From Streptomyces massasporeus (GTDB taxonomy: Bacteria > Actinomycetota > Actinomycetes > Streptomycetales > Streptomycetaceae), in contig NZ_BMSE01000021.1 of the NCBI RefSeq assembly GCF_014648995.1, forward strand, positions 1 to 64,000: a stretch of 64,000 nucleotides of DNA, read 5' to 3'. Shown here piece after piece: positions 1-7,928 of this stretch. The notes beneath the pieces are model-generated. The model ran no database searches and was not told the origin of the DNA. It worked only from the letters and a program-made list of their open reading frames with translations. How positions within the stretch are numbered: the stretch's first letter is position 1; each line of letters opens with the position of its first letter. Made by a program: the position numbers and the translations under genes.

Positions 1-171
1 CTCTGCTCTCCAGTCGGGTCAATCACTCGGATCGAGAGGTGTGACCCCTTGTCGGAGAAGAAGATCAAGACGTTCCGCCTCCCCCGAAAGATCAGGAAGC
101 TGCGTGATGTCTGCACCATAGCGGCGCGCACCATGCAAGCGGTCTACTACGCAGTTCGGCTCTGGGAGTAG
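1..171 (+). CDS. C-terminal end of an unrecognised protein (cut by window edge)
   Basis: The frame starting at base 1 is open for 56 codons and stops at TAG 169-171. The visible product is basic in its middle (SEKKIKTFRLPRKIRKLRD) and ends in an aromatic, hydrophobic stretch (QAVYYAVRLWE). I do not recognise the family. The DNA here and on to about 330 is visibly less GC-rich than the rest of the window and lacks the strong third-position GC of its neighbours. It also lies next to the 3' end of tRNA-Pro, a common integration site, so it may be the edge of an integrated element or its remnant. It could also be a chance open frame. Confidence 0.35.
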   Translation, partial: LCSPVGSITRIERCDPLSEKKIKTFRLPRKIRKLRDVCTIAARTMQAVYYAVRLWE

Positions 172-280
172 GCGTGCGTCCGAGAGGCATGGCCGGCTTC
201 GTGGCTACCTGAGGGTGCCGCAGTGGTGACGGCATCTCATCGGTTCCTCGCCGTAGTCACGCAGTTAGACACGCAACAAC

Positions 281-319
281 GTCAGAGGACTCCCACCGAC
301 TTGGTGAGAGCCCTCTGAC
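281..319 (-). terminator. Hairpin downstream of tRNA-Pro
   Basis: An 8-bp stem GTCAGAGG/CCTCTGAC is extended by inner pairs CTC/GAG and CACC/GGTG around a short loop. It lies just past the 3' end of the minus-strand tRNA, so it is the likely terminator of the tRNA transcript. It could equally stop the plus-strand gene ending at 171. Confidence 0.7.
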
Positions 320-333
320 CTGATACTTCACTG

Positions 334-407
334 TCGGGGTGGCGGGATTTGAACCCACGACCTCTTCGTCCCGAACGAAGCGCGCTGCCAAGCTGCGCTA
401 CACCCCG
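334..407 (-). tRNA. tRNA-Pro (anticodon CGG)
   Basis: The minus strand gives a full cloverleaf of 74 nt. The acceptor stem is CGGGGTG/CACCCCG with an A discriminator, and the T arm contains GGTTCAAATCC. The anticodon stem CTTCG/CGAAG encloses the 7-nt loop TTCGGGA, giving anticodon CGG (reads CCG proline codons). The 3' CCA is not encoded. From established knowledge, tRNA-Pro genes of Streptomyces serve as attachment sites for integrative plasmids of the pSAM2 type. The 3' end faces the lower-GC DNA at 1-330. Confidence 0.95.
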
Positions 408-454
408 ATGTCGCTGCTGTCGCGGCGACGACGTTTACTTTAGCCCACCGGTGG

Positions 455-1225
455 CTAGAGACGAAATCCGGTTTTGCCGCGTTGGCGGATGGGGTTCGGG
501 CGGGCGTGGTCGAGGCCCACGAGGAGCACGGCCAGGGCGTAGAAGGAGAGGCCCAGGAGGAGGGCGTTGCCGAGAACGCGCTTGAAGCCGTCCTGGCCGA
601 CGTCCAGGAAGGGGTAGAGGTAGCGGTCGGGGGTGCCCGGGAGGAGCAGCTCGCCCCGGGTGAGGCAGAAGGCCAGGTAGGCCATGGGGTAGAGGAGCCA
701 GGTGCTGGCCTGGCGGAGGTGCATGCGGCCGGGGGACGTGAGCAGGAGCCAGTCCAGTGCTGCCGCGATCGGGGTCACCGTGTTCAGCACCGCGTGGGAG
801 AGGGCCTGCCGGCCCGTCGGGGTGGCGGCCTCGCCCGTGAGGGAGAACGGGCTCGCCGCGTTCGCCAGGAGCAGGTGGTGCACCAGGGCCGCGATGACGA
901 CGTAGAGCAGCGTCGCGCCCAGTACGGCACCCGGCAGGGGCCGGCTCGCCGTCCATGCGCGGCGGGCCGAGAGTGCCATGACCAGCGCCAGCAGCATGTT
1001 GCTCTGGATCGCGAAGGAGCTCAGGACCCGGGACGGGTCGCCGAGGAGCAGTTCGAGCGTGACACCCGCGACCGCCGCGAGGGCGATGAGCAGGCGGAAG
1101 GCCGCGGCCGCGGGGCGGCGGACCGGGGTGACGACGGCCGTGGCCGGCACGGGGGCGGGCTTCAGTGCCGGCGGGGACGGTATCGCTGGGAGGTCCGGGA
1201 TGTCCCGGGGTATCGGGGCGGTCAT
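455..1225 (-). CDS. Pr6Pr-family integral membrane protein
   Basis: A 256-residue protein. It has a proline-rich cytoplasmic N-terminus (about residues 1-37) followed by roughly six hydrophobic segments, starting with RLLIALAAVAGVTLELLL and ending with LLLGLSFYALAVLLVGL. A polar segment with HxxP-type turns and a conserved-looking YPFLDV lies between the last two. The layout and length fit the Pr6Pr family (FAR-17a/AIG1-like), whose function in actinobacteria is not known. The start ATG at 1225 is chosen because the frame upstream runs into low-complexity repeat DNA. The same frame stays open back past 2500, but that part is antisense-style filler over the phosphoesterase gene. A 341-bp repeat-filled spacer separates it from the upstream gene on the same strand. 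Confidence 0.8.
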   Translation of the reverse strand: MTAPIPRDIPDLPAIPSPPALKPAPVPATAVVTPVRRPAAAAFRLLIALAAVAGVTLELLLGDPSRVLSSFAIQSNMLLALVMALSARRAWTASRPLPGAVLGATLLYVVIAALVHHLLLANAASPFSLTGEAATPTGRQALSHAVLNTVTPIAAALDWLLLTSPGRMHLRQASTWLLYPMAYLAFCLTRGELLLPGTPDRYLYPFLDVGQDGFKRVLGNALLLGLSFYALAVLLVGLDHARPNPIRQRGKTGFRL

Positions 1226-1288
1226 GCCCCCACGCTGACAGAAACGGACATAGGGGGCGATGTGGGCGGGGCTGTGCGGGTTACCCAC

Positions 1289-1560
1289 CTGGGCAGGTCC
1301 ACCTGGGCAGGTCCACCTGGGCATGTCCACCCGGGCCGCCCGCCTGGGCCGGTCCACCTGAGCAGGTCCACCCGGGCAGGTCCACCTGGGCATGTCCACC
1401 CGGGCCGCCCGCCTGCGTCGGTCCCCCCGGCCCGGTCTGCCCGGGTGGGTTTCGCCCGGGCCGGTCCCCCGGCCCGGTCCGTCCGGGTCCAGCCTGCCCG
1501 GGCCGCCCACCTGTGTCAGTCCGCCCGGCCCAGCCGGGGCCGTCCACCCGGGTCGGCCCC
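1289..1560. repeat. 14-bp minisatellite array between two co-oriented genes
   Basis: The unit is about 14 bp with consensus GGGCAGGTCCACCT and is repeated some 19-20 times with increasing divergence toward 1560. A higher-order period of 69 bp is visible: the variant GGGCATGTCC begins at 1319 and again at 1388, with the same order of neighbouring units. It fills nearly the whole spacer between the metallophosphoesterase stop (1567) and the Pr6Pr start (1225), and I see nothing else there. No spacers separate the units, so it is not a CRISPR array. Confidence 0.9.
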
Positions 1561-1566
1561 CTCGCG

Positions 1567-2505
1567 TTACCTTCCCGGGACCTCGCGCCCCACCAACGTC
1601 AGCAACGTCGCCTCCGGCGGGCACGCGAACCGCACCGGTGTGTAGCGGTTCGTGCCGCAGCCCGCCGACACGTGGAGGTACGACGTATGGCCCTCCGCCG
1701 TGTGCGTGGACAGGCCCTTCACCCGTTCCGTGTCCAGGTCGCAGTTGGTGACCAGGGCGCCGTAGAAGGGGATGCACAGCTGGCCGCCGTGGGTGTGGCC
1801 GGCCAGGATCAGGGGGTAGGCGTCGGCCGTGAACGCGTCCAGGGTGCGCAGGTACGGGGCGTGTACGACGCCCATCGAGAAGTCTGCCGCCTCGGACGGA
1901 CCGCCCGCCACCTGCGCGTAGCGGTCCCGCTTGATGTGCGGGTCGTCCAGGCCCGTGAGCTCGACCGAGCCGCCCTCGAGCTTGAGCTCGCCGCGTGTGT
2001 TGGTCAGGTTGAGCCAGCCCGCCGCGTCGAAGCCGTCCCGCAGGTCCTCCCACGGGTTGTGCACCACGCCCTCGGCCGGCGCGTTGCCGTTGAGCCCGTG
2101 GCGGCCCTGGGCCTTCTCGAGCAGGTAGCGGGCGGGGTTGCGCAGCTTGGGGCCGTAGTAGTCGTTGGAGCCGAAGACGTACGCGCCCGGGAAGTCCATC
2201 AGGGGGCCGAGCGCGTCCAGGACCTCCGGGACGCCCTCCGGGTCGGAGAGGTTGTCGCCCGTGTTGATCACGAAGTCGGGGCGCAGGCCCGCCAGGGACC
2301 GCAGCCAGCGCTGCTTCTTGCGCTGGCCGCCGACCATGTGGATGTCGGAGACCTGGAGCACGCGCAGGGGACGCATTCCCGGGGGCAGGACCGGGACGGT
2401 GACCCGGCGCAGGCGGAAGGAGCGGGCCTCGAAGCCCGCCGAGTACAGCAGTCCGGCGGCGCCAGCCGCCGCGATTCCCAGGGGTACTCCATATCGCGCG
2501 CGCAT
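1567..2505 (-). CDS. Membrane-anchored metallophosphoesterase (YkuE-like)
   Basis: A 312-residue calcineurin-like phosphoesterase. The two-metal site motifs are in order: DIH (near residue 54), GDN (near 84), a GSND variant of the GNHE motif (near 112), the HAPY histidine, and GHTHGGQ (near 237). An N-terminal hydrophobic segment (GIAAAGAAGLLYSAGF) looks like a membrane anchor or uncleaved signal. The closest named type is the YkuE/UDP-diacylglucosamine-like group. The substrate cannot be read from the sequence. It is the first of two co-oriented genes, with the Pr6Pr protein next beyond the repeat array. It is divergent from the GatB/YqeY gene, with about 135 bp between the starts. Confidence 0.88.
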   Translation of the reverse strand: MRARYGVPLGIAAAGAAGLLYSAGFEARSFRLRRVTVPVLPPGMRPLRVLQVSDIHMVGGQRKKQRWLRSLAGLRPDFVINTGDNLSDPEGVPEVLDALGPLMDFPGAYVFGSNDYYGPKLRNPARYLLEKAQGRHGLNGNAPAEGVVHNPWEDLRDGFDAAGWLNLTNTRGELKLEGGSVELTGLDDPHIKRDRYAQVAGGPSEAADFSMGVVHAPYLRTLDAFTADAYPLILAGHTHGGQLCIPFYGALVTNCDLDTERVKGLSTHTAEGHTSYLHVSAGCGTNRYTPVRFACPPEATLLTLVGREVPGR

Positions 2506-2640
2506 ACGACCATCGTGTCAGACCCGGGCCGTTGCCCGTCCCGGAGCCGTGCCCGAAATCCCCTGACGGCACCGGGCATTAGACGACCGCCCCACAAATC
2601 GAGGGGCGCCGCTCCTCCCGCACCTGCGACAATCGACCCC

Positions 2641-3105
2641 ATGACCACGCTCAAGTCGAAGCTGCAGGAAGACCTCAACGTTGCGATCAAGGAGCGCGAC
2701 GAGCTGCGCTCCTCGACGCTCCGGCTGACGCTCGCCGCGATCACCAAGGAGGAGGTCGCGGGCAAGGAGAAGCGCGAGCTCTCCGACGACGAGGTGCAGA
2801 AGGTGATCACCCGGGAGGCGAAGAAGCGGCGTGAGGCGGCCGACGCCTTCGCGCAGGGTGGTCGTGCCGAGCAGGCCGAGCGGGAGAAGGCGGAGGGCGA
2901 GGTCCTCGCCACCTACCTGCCGCAGCAGCTGTCGGACGAGCAGCTCCAGGAGATCGTCGCCCAGGCCGTCGAGGAGGCGAAGGCGGCCGGTGCGGAGGGG
3001 CCGCGGGCCATGGGCGCGGTCATGAAGATCGTGAACCCGAAGGTGGCCGGGCAGGCCGAGGGCGGCCGCGTCGCCGCCGCGGTGAAGAAGCTGCTGGCCG
3101 GCTGA
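2641..3105 (+). CDS. GatB/YqeY domain protein
   Basis: A 154-residue single-domain protein of the YqeY family, which is related to the C-terminal tRNA-binding tail domain of the amidotransferase subunit GatB. It begins TTLKSKLQEDLNVAIKERD and has the typical helical, highly charged composition, with the family motifs TYLPQQLSDEQL and MGAVMKIVNPKVAGQAEGGRV. It is full length for the family. There is no GatA or GatC nearby, so a role in amidation is unproven. The gene stands alone and is convergent with the PBP gene. A triplicated 16-bp repeat and a terminator follow its stop. Confidence 0.92.
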   Translation: MTTLKSKLQEDLNVAIKERDELRSSTLRLTLAAITKEEVAGKEKRELSDDEVQKVITREAKKRREAADAFAQGGRAEQAEREKAEGEVLATYLPQQLSDEQLQEIVAQAVEEAKAAGAEGPRAMGAVMKIVNPKVAGQAEGGRVAAAVKKLLAG

Positions 3106-3134
3106 TCCTCCAGCACATCTCGGTCGGACGTCGG

Positions 3135-3182
3135 CTGATCTTTCACCCAGGTGATCTTTCAGTCAGGTGATCTTTCAGCCAG
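3135..3182. repeat. Three tandem copies of a 16-bp unit
   Basis: Copies CTGATCTTTCACCCAG, GTGATCTTTCAGTCAG and GTGATCTTTCAGCCAG lie head to tail just after the yqeY-like stop codon and before the terminator. There is no coding potential. Confidence 0.9.
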
Positions 3183-3213
3183 GCGCGGGCCGACCTCTCG
3201 GTCGAATGAAGAC

Positions 3214-3247
3214 GGCCCCCTCCCACCCACGCGGGTGAGAGGGGGCC
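3214..3247. terminator. Bidirectional terminator between convergent genes
   Basis: Perfect 9-bp stem GGCCCCCTC/GAGGGGGCC with further inner CACCC/GGGTG pairing. It lies between the convergent yqeY-like gene and the PBP gene and can serve both. Confidence 0.85.
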
Positions 3248-3277
3248 ATCTTCGTCGCGTGAGGTCACGCCGCCGGC

Positions 3278-5566
3278 TCAGCCGAACCGGCCGCCGTTGC
3301 CGTTCCCGCCGTTGCCCTGGCCGCGGATGAAGCCCTCCGGGATGGAGAACGAGGGCGTGGGCTCGTCGCCGCCGCCGCCGTTGTTGCCGCCGACCAGGCC
3401 GCCGATGAAGCCGTCGTTGCCGCCGTCGCCGTCGCCGTCGCCCCCGTCGTCACGGCCGCCGTCCCCGTCGCCGTCACCACGGTCCCGGGGCTTGCTGTCG
3501 GGGATGTGGACGGAGTTGAAGTTCTCGACGGGCTTGCCCTCCAGCGCGCCGGACATCATGTCGCGCCAGATCGGACCGGGGACCTCGCCACCGAAGACCT
3601 TGCCGTACGACCGGCCGCCGATGGTGATGCCGGACATCTTCCGCTTGTGCGCCGGGTCGCCGACCCAGACCGCACCGGCCATGTTCGGCGTGTAGCCCAC
3701 GAACCAGGCCGCGTAGCGCTCGTCCGTCGTACCGGTCTTGCCGGCGCTGGGACGGCTGCCGAGGCCCGCCTTCGTGCCCGTACCGTCCTCGACGACGCCC
3801 TTCAGCAGCGCGTTGATCGTGTCGGCGGTGTTCTCCGACATCGCGCGCGAGCAGGTCGACTTCGGGACCTCCAGCGACGTGGTCTTGTCACCGACCCGCC
3901 GGTTCACCGACTCGATGGCGATCGGCGTGCAGTGCATGCCGCGCGAGGCGAAGGTCGCGTACGCGTTCGCCATGGTCAGCGGGGACATCTCCTGGGTGCC
4001 GAGGGCGATGGAGGGCACCTGCGGCATCTTGTCGCCGTCGGCCCGCACGACGCCCATCTTCTTGGCCATCGTCGTCACCGGGCAGATGCCGATGTCGCTG
4101 ATCATCTGCACGTAGTAGGTGTTGACCGACTTGGCGGTCGCCTCCCGCATGTCGTACGGGCCGACCTCGGAGGAGTTCTCGTTCTGGAGCTTGGCCGGGC
4201 TGTTGGGGTCGTTCACCCACCGCTTGCCGTCACAGGCCGAGACCGGGCTCGGGTACGCCATCTGGTACGGGGACGGGTACGTCTTGTTCGCCGGCATGCC
4301 GTCCTCGAGGGCCGCGGCGGCCACGATCGGCTTGAACGTCGAACCGGGCTGGTAGCCCATGCCGCCGCCCATCGACTGGTCGACGGAGAGGTTGATCTGC
4401 GTCTCGTTCTTCTTGAAGCCGTACGGACGCGACTGGCCCATGGCGAGGATCTTGCCGGTGCCGGGCTGGACGATGGAGGCGGCGGTGGCCACCTCGTCGC
4501 TCTTGTAGACGTGGTCCTTGATGGAGCGCTGCGCCGCGTTCTGGGACTGCGGGTCCATCGTCGTGCGGATGGTGAGGCCGCCCTGGTTCCAGACCTTCGC
4601 GCGCCGCTCCTTGGTCTTGCCGAAGACCGGGTCGGTCAGGAAGACCTCGCGCACGTAGTCACAGAAGAAGCCCGCGCCCTTGACCGCCGTGATGCAGCCG
4701 TTCTTGGGCTTGCTGACCTTCAGGCCGAGCGGCGCCTTCATCGCGTCGGCGGCCTGCGCCCGGGAGATGTCGCCGACGGCCGCCATGCGCTGCAGCACGG
4801 TGTTGCGGCGCTTGGTGGCCTCCGCCTCGTCGTTGACCGGGTCGTACCGGCTGGGCGACTGGACGATGCCGGCGAGCAGGGCCGCCTGCTCCACGCTGAG
4901 GTCCTTGGCGGACTTGGAGAAGTAGCGCTGGGCGGCGGCCTCGACGCCGTAGGCCTGCTGACCGAAGAACGTGATGTTCAGGTAGTTCTCGAGGATCTTC
5001 TTCTTGCCCAGCTCCTCCTCGACCTGGATCGCGTACTTGAGCTCGCGGATCTTGCGGCCGATGGTCTGCTGGGTGGCCTGCGCGACCTTGGTCGGGTCGT
5101 CGCCCGCCTCCTCGATGAAGACGTTCTTCACGTACTGCTGCGTCAGTGTGGAGGCGCCCTCGGAGACTCCGCCGGTCTGCGCGTTCTTGTTGAGGGCGCG
5201 CAGGACGCCCTTCAGGTCGACCGCGCCGTGCTGGTAGAAGCGCGAGTCCTCGATCGCGACGATCGCCTTCTGCAGGTACGGCGAGATGTCCTTGAGGGGG
5301 ACCACCGTGCGGTCGCGCGAGTAGACCGTGGCGATCTGGCCGCCGTCGGCGTCGAGGATCGTGGTGCGCTGACTCAGCGGCGGGGTCTTCATGTTGGCCG
5401 GGAGCTCGTCGAAGCTCTCGACCGATCCCTTGGCCGCCAGTCCCAGCGCGCCCACCGCGGGCAGCGCGATGCCGGCCAGCACGGCTCCCGCGAGGACACT
5501 GACACCGAGGAACTTGGCGGCCTGCTGCGTGGGAGACAGACCACCGCCCGAGCGCTTCTTTGGCAT
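3278..5566 (-). CDS. Class A penicillin-binding protein (transglycosylase-transpeptidase)
   Basis: A 762-residue bifunctional peptidoglycan synthase. It has a short cytoplasmic basic head (PKKRSGGG) and one membrane segment (about residues 18-46). The GT51 domain carries the catalytic-Glu motif EDSRFYQHG (about 106), the GASTLTQQ motif, and RKIRELKYAIQVE with ENYLN. The transpeptidase domain has STFK (409-412), SVN (480-482) and KTGTT (610-614). All active-site motifs are intact. The last 75 residues are a disordered tail rich in D, G and N repeats, as in other streptomycete PBPs. The ATG at 5566 is directly upstream of the basic head. It is divergent from wblA, sharing a 408-bp regulatory gap. 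Confidence 0.96.
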   Translation of the reverse strand: MPKKRSGGGLSPTQQAAKFLGVSVLAGAVLAGIALPAVGALGLAAKGSVESFDELPANMKTPPLSQRTTILDADGGQIATVYSRDRTVVPLKDISPYLQKAIVAIEDSRFYQHGAVDLKGVLRALNKNAQTGGVSEGASTLTQQYVKNVFIEEAGDDPTKVAQATQQTIGRKIRELKYAIQVEEELGKKKILENYLNITFFGQQAYGVEAAAQRYFSKSAKDLSVEQAALLAGIVQSPSRYDPVNDEAEATKRRNTVLQRMAAVGDISRAQAADAMKAPLGLKVSKPKNGCITAVKGAGFFCDYVREVFLTDPVFGKTKERRAKVWNQGGLTIRTTMDPQSQNAAQRSIKDHVYKSDEVATAASIVQPGTGKILAMGQSRPYGFKKNETQINLSVDQSMGGGMGYQPGSTFKPIVAAAALEDGMPANKTYPSPYQMAYPSPVSACDGKRWVNDPNSPAKLQNENSSEVGPYDMREATAKSVNTYYVQMISDIGICPVTTMAKKMGVVRADGDKMPQVPSIALGTQEMSPLTMANAYATFASRGMHCTPIAIESVNRRVGDKTTSLEVPKSTCSRAMSENTADTINALLKGVVEDGTGTKAGLGSRPSAGKTGTTDERYAAWFVGYTPNMAGAVWVGDPAHKRKMSGITIGGRSYGKVFGGEVPGPIWRDMMSGALEGKPVENFNSVHIPDSKPRDRGDGDGDGGRDDGGDGDGDGGNDGFIGGLVGGNNGGGGDEPTPSFSIPEGFIRGQGNGGNGNGGRFG

Positions 5567-5974
5567 GAGGGCAGCCTACGTTCTCATTCGCCGGACAGGC
5601 GTATAGGCCTTGGCCTAAGCTGCTCTCAACTGTCACAGCAGTGAGGTCACGTATCAATACGTCCGACGACCCCGAATCGTTCTGGGTGTTCCCCGACTTT
5701 TTTGATGGGGACGTGTCCGAATCCGCCTTGTGTGTCATACGGCGTCCCATGTGACGCAACTGAACTGTCCCGGTTTGCCGGGAAGGTTACGTATGTCGCC
5801 AGCTCACTCCCCCGGGTGATCTGCCGCTTACCCATAGTCCGTTCGGGCCATTCAAGATTGGGCCCGAAGGGGGTGTTGCGCTGTGCCCACCTTCCGTAAC
5901 GTCCTCAACTGGCGGCGGTGAATATGCCGCTGCCGCCGTGGGGGAGCCTCGATTCGGGAGAGGACGGCGCCGGT
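5567..5974. promoter_or_regulatory. Shared upstream region of the PBP gene and wblA
   Basis: A 408-bp non-coding gap between divergent starts, less GC-rich than the flanking genes, so promoters for both genes should lie here. A palindrome TCACT-N6-GGTGA (about 5804-5819) is visible. I could not assign a confident -35/-10 pair. From established knowledge, wblA is under developmental control in Streptomyces. Confidence 0.5.
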
Positions 5975-6313
5975 ATGGGCTGGGTAGTCGACTGGAGTGC
6001 GCAGGCGGCCTGCCGCACTACCGATCCGGATGAACTGTTCGTTCAAGGAGCAGCGCAGAACAGGGCCAAGGCGGTGTGCACCGGATGCCCGGTGCGCACG
6101 GAGTGCCTGGCCGACGCGCTCGACAACCGCGTCGAGTTCGGTGTGTGGGGAGGCATGACGGAGCGGGAGCGCCGCGCACTGCTGCGCAGGCGTCCCACGG
6201 TGACCTCCTGGCGCCGGCTGCTGGAGACGGCGCGCACGGAGTACGAGCGGGGGTGCGGTGTGCTGCCCCTCGACGACGACGAGATCTACGAGAACTACGC
6301 GGCGGTGAGCTGA
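5975..6313 (+). CDS. wblA: WhiB-like iron-sulfur regulator WblA
   Basis: A 112-residue WhiB-family protein. The four cluster-ligand cysteines are visible: one in QAACRTTDPDE, then CxxCxxxxxC in CTGCPVRTEC. They are followed by the glycine-tryptophan turn GVWGG and a basic helix RRALLRRRPTV for DNA contact. From established knowledge, WblA is a conserved actinobacterial repressor of antibiotic production that is needed for sporulation. The ATG at 5975 is preferred because GGGAGAGGA lies about 11 bases upstream and it gives the 112-residue length of the S. coelicolor protein. An in-frame ATG at 5918 would add 19 unusual residues. It is convergent with the ArsA-like ATPase gene and divergent from the PBP, the same order as in S. 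coelicolor as I recall it. Confidence 0.96.
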   Translation: MGWVVDWSAQAACRTTDPDELFVQGAAQNRAKAVCTGCPVRTECLADALDNRVEFGVWGGMTERERRALLRRRPTVTSWRRLLETARTEYERGCGVLPLDDDEIYENYAAVS

Positions 6314-6368
6314 GCGGTGAGCTGAGGAGCCCTCCCTCCGGGGAGCCTCCCAGGTCCAGGTCCAGGTT

Positions 6369-6392
6369 CGAGGGCCCTGTCCGGGCCCTTCG
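6369..6392. terminator. Hairpin between wblA and the convergent ATPase gene
   Basis: AGGGCCC-TGTCC-GGGCCCT stem-loop with one flanking wobble pair. It lies in the 178-bp convergent gap. A 21-bp near-perfect direct repeat (GCCCTTCGCCATCAC..., copies at 6385-6405 and 6411-6431) overlaps its right arm. Confidence 0.6.
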
Positions 6393-6491
6393 CCATCACC
6401 TGCGGCTCTAGCCCTTCGCCATCACTTGCGGGTTCGTCGCCCCTCGTCACGAGCCCTACGCCCTCGCCGGGTTGCCCTCCGGGCACGCGCC

Positions 6492-7928
6492 TCAGGCACT
6501 CGCCTCAGGCGGCTCCGGCTGGTCGGCAGGGTCGGGCAGCTCGCGTTCGTCAGCCGCGAGGCGGTCGCCGATGTCGCGCAGTCCCGCGAGGTCGTGCACG
6601 TCGCCGGGCAGTGCGGCCACTTCCGTCACGGCCACCTCGGGGTGGAGCGCGGTGAAGCGGTCACGCGTGCGCTGCTCACGGGAGAGCAACTGCATGCGAT
6701 CGGCGTGCAGCCTCAGCAGGCCTGCGGTGAGCTGGTCGACGGACCGCTCGGGGTCCTCGGTGTTCGCAGCGTCCGCGGTGTGCTCAGTGCCCTCGGCATG
6801 CTCGGCGTCTTCGGTGGGGGAGCCACCCTCGGGAGCCGCTGCCGGGGCCTCAGCTGGTGTTCCGGACGTGGGAGAGTCTGAACTGTCGGGTGCGTCGGGG
6901 GAGTTACGAAGTCTTGCTTTCCCGCCCTCCTGATCCACAATGCGGGGCTCTTCAAGATTTTCCGCGGCGGCGAGCGCCCGCTCGGCCGACAGCCGGTCGG
7001 CCCCGCTGCCGTGCACCCGGTTGAGCACCAACCCGGCGAGCGGCATGTCCTCCGCGGCCAGCCGCTCCACGAAGTACGCGGCCTCGCGCAGCGCGTCCCG
7101 CTCCGGGGCCGCCACCACGAGGAACGCCGTGCCCGGCGCCTGGAGCAGCTTGTACGTCGCGTCAGCGCGCGTGCGGAAGCCGCCGAAGGTGGTGTCCATC
7201 GCGGACACGAACGTCTGGACGTCCTTGAGGAGCTGACCGCCGAGCAGCTTGCCGAGGGTGCCGGTCATCATCGACATCCCGACGTTCAGGAACTTCATCC
7301 CGGCTCGGCCGCCCAGCTTCGCCGGGGCCGTCAGCAGCCGGATCAGCCGGCCGTCCAGGAACGACCCGAGCCGCTTGGGCGCGTCCAGGAAGTCCAGCGC
7401 CGAACGGGAGGGCGGGGTGTCGACGACGATCAGGTCCCACTCGTCACGGGCGCGCAGCTGCCCGAGCTTCTCCATCGCCATGTACTCCTGCGTGCCCGCG
7501 AAGCCCGCCGAGAGCGACTGGTAGAAGGGGTTGCCCAGGATGGCGGCCGCCCGCTCGCCGTCCGCGTGCGCCTCGACGATCTCGTCGAAGGTGCGCTTCA
7601 TGTCGAGCATCATCGCGTGCAGCTCGCCGCCGGCGGAGTCGTCGATGCCCTTCACCCGGCGCGGGGTGTTGTCGAGGGAGTCGATGCCCATGGACTGGGC
7701 CAGCCGGCGGGCCGGGTCGATGGTCAGGACGACCACCTTGCGGCCCCGCTCGGCCGCGCGCAGGCCCAGGGCCGCCGCGGTGGTGGTCTTGCCGACCCCG
7801 CCCGAGCCGCAGCAGACCACGATCCGGGTCTTCGGGTCCTCCAGCAGCGGATCGATGTCGAGCAGGCGCGCGGGGGCGAGGTGCGGGCGGGCCGGGTCGT
7901 GGGTGTGGGCCGGGTCCGAGCGACTCAT
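6492..7928 (-). CDS. ArsA/Get3-like P-loop ATPase (second of pair)
   Basis: A 478-residue SIMIBI-class ATPase. The deviant Walker A is GSGGVGKTTTAAALG (about residues 40-54), the switch I aspartate is in LTIDPARRLAQ, and the switch II motif is VVDTPPSRSALDF. The middle region (RLLTAPAKLGGRAGMKF, methionine-rich GMSMMTGTLGK) resembles the hydrophobic client-binding part of the Get3/ArsA fold. A poorly conserved insert rich in S, P, E and T (about residues 345-395) precedes the last helical segment. There are no arsenic genes nearby, so a resistance role is unlikely. In actinobacteria this gene and its neighbour form a conserved pair beside wblA with no settled function. Its ATG overlaps the stop of a repeat-filled open frame (ATGA at 7925-7928). 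Confidence 0.88.
   Translation of the reverse strand: MSRSDPAHTHDPARPHLAPARLLDIDPLLEDPKTRIVVCCGSGGVGKTTTAAALGLRAAERGRKVVVLTIDPARRLAQSMGIDSLDNTPRRVKGIDDSAGGELHAMMLDMKRTFDEIVEAHADGERAAAILGNPFYQSLSAGFAGTQEYMAMEKLGQLRARDEWDLIVVDTPPSRSALDFLDAPKRLGSFLDGRLIRLLTAPAKLGGRAGMKFLNVGMSMMTGTLGKLLGGQLLKDVQTFVSAMDTTFGGFRTRADATYKLLQAPGTAFLVVAAPERDALREAAYFVERLAAEDMPLAGLVLNRVHGSGADRLSAERALAAAENLEEPRIVDQEGGKARLRNSPDAPDSSDSPTSGTPAEAPAAAPEGGSPTEDAEHAEGTEHTADAANTEDPERSVDQLTAGLLRLHADRMQLLSREQRTRDRFTALHPEVAVTEVAALPGDVHDLAGLRDIGDRLAADERELPDPADQPEPPEASA

Noticed and set aside
1..333. A second copy of the tRNA-Pro 3' end as an attachment repeat
   Set aside because: I searched the visible left flank and saw no repeat of the tRNA sequence. 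The element border, if any, is outside the window.
455..2572. A single 705-codon frame running from the phosphoesterase region into the Pr6Pr gene
   Set aside because: The upstream two thirds overlap the real phosphoesterase in another frame and then the 14-bp repeats. Only the last 256 codons resemble a protein family.
3506..5644. A 712-codon open frame antisense to the PBP gene, and similar long antisense frames over acsA, hppA, topA and tmk
   Set aside because: In very GC-rich DNA, stops are rare in the frames opposite real genes. These products are low-complexity R/G/A/H strings with no domain and no ribosome site.
5804..5819. BldD operator upstream of wblA
   Set aside because: The palindrome reads TCACT...GGTGA, so the half-sites are in reversed order compared with AGTGA...TCACC. 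I kept it only as a palindrome.
5918..5974. An upstream start for wblA at the ATG in 5918-5920
   Set aside because: It adds 19 residues absent from the known 112-residue protein, and the better ribosome site lies just before 5975.
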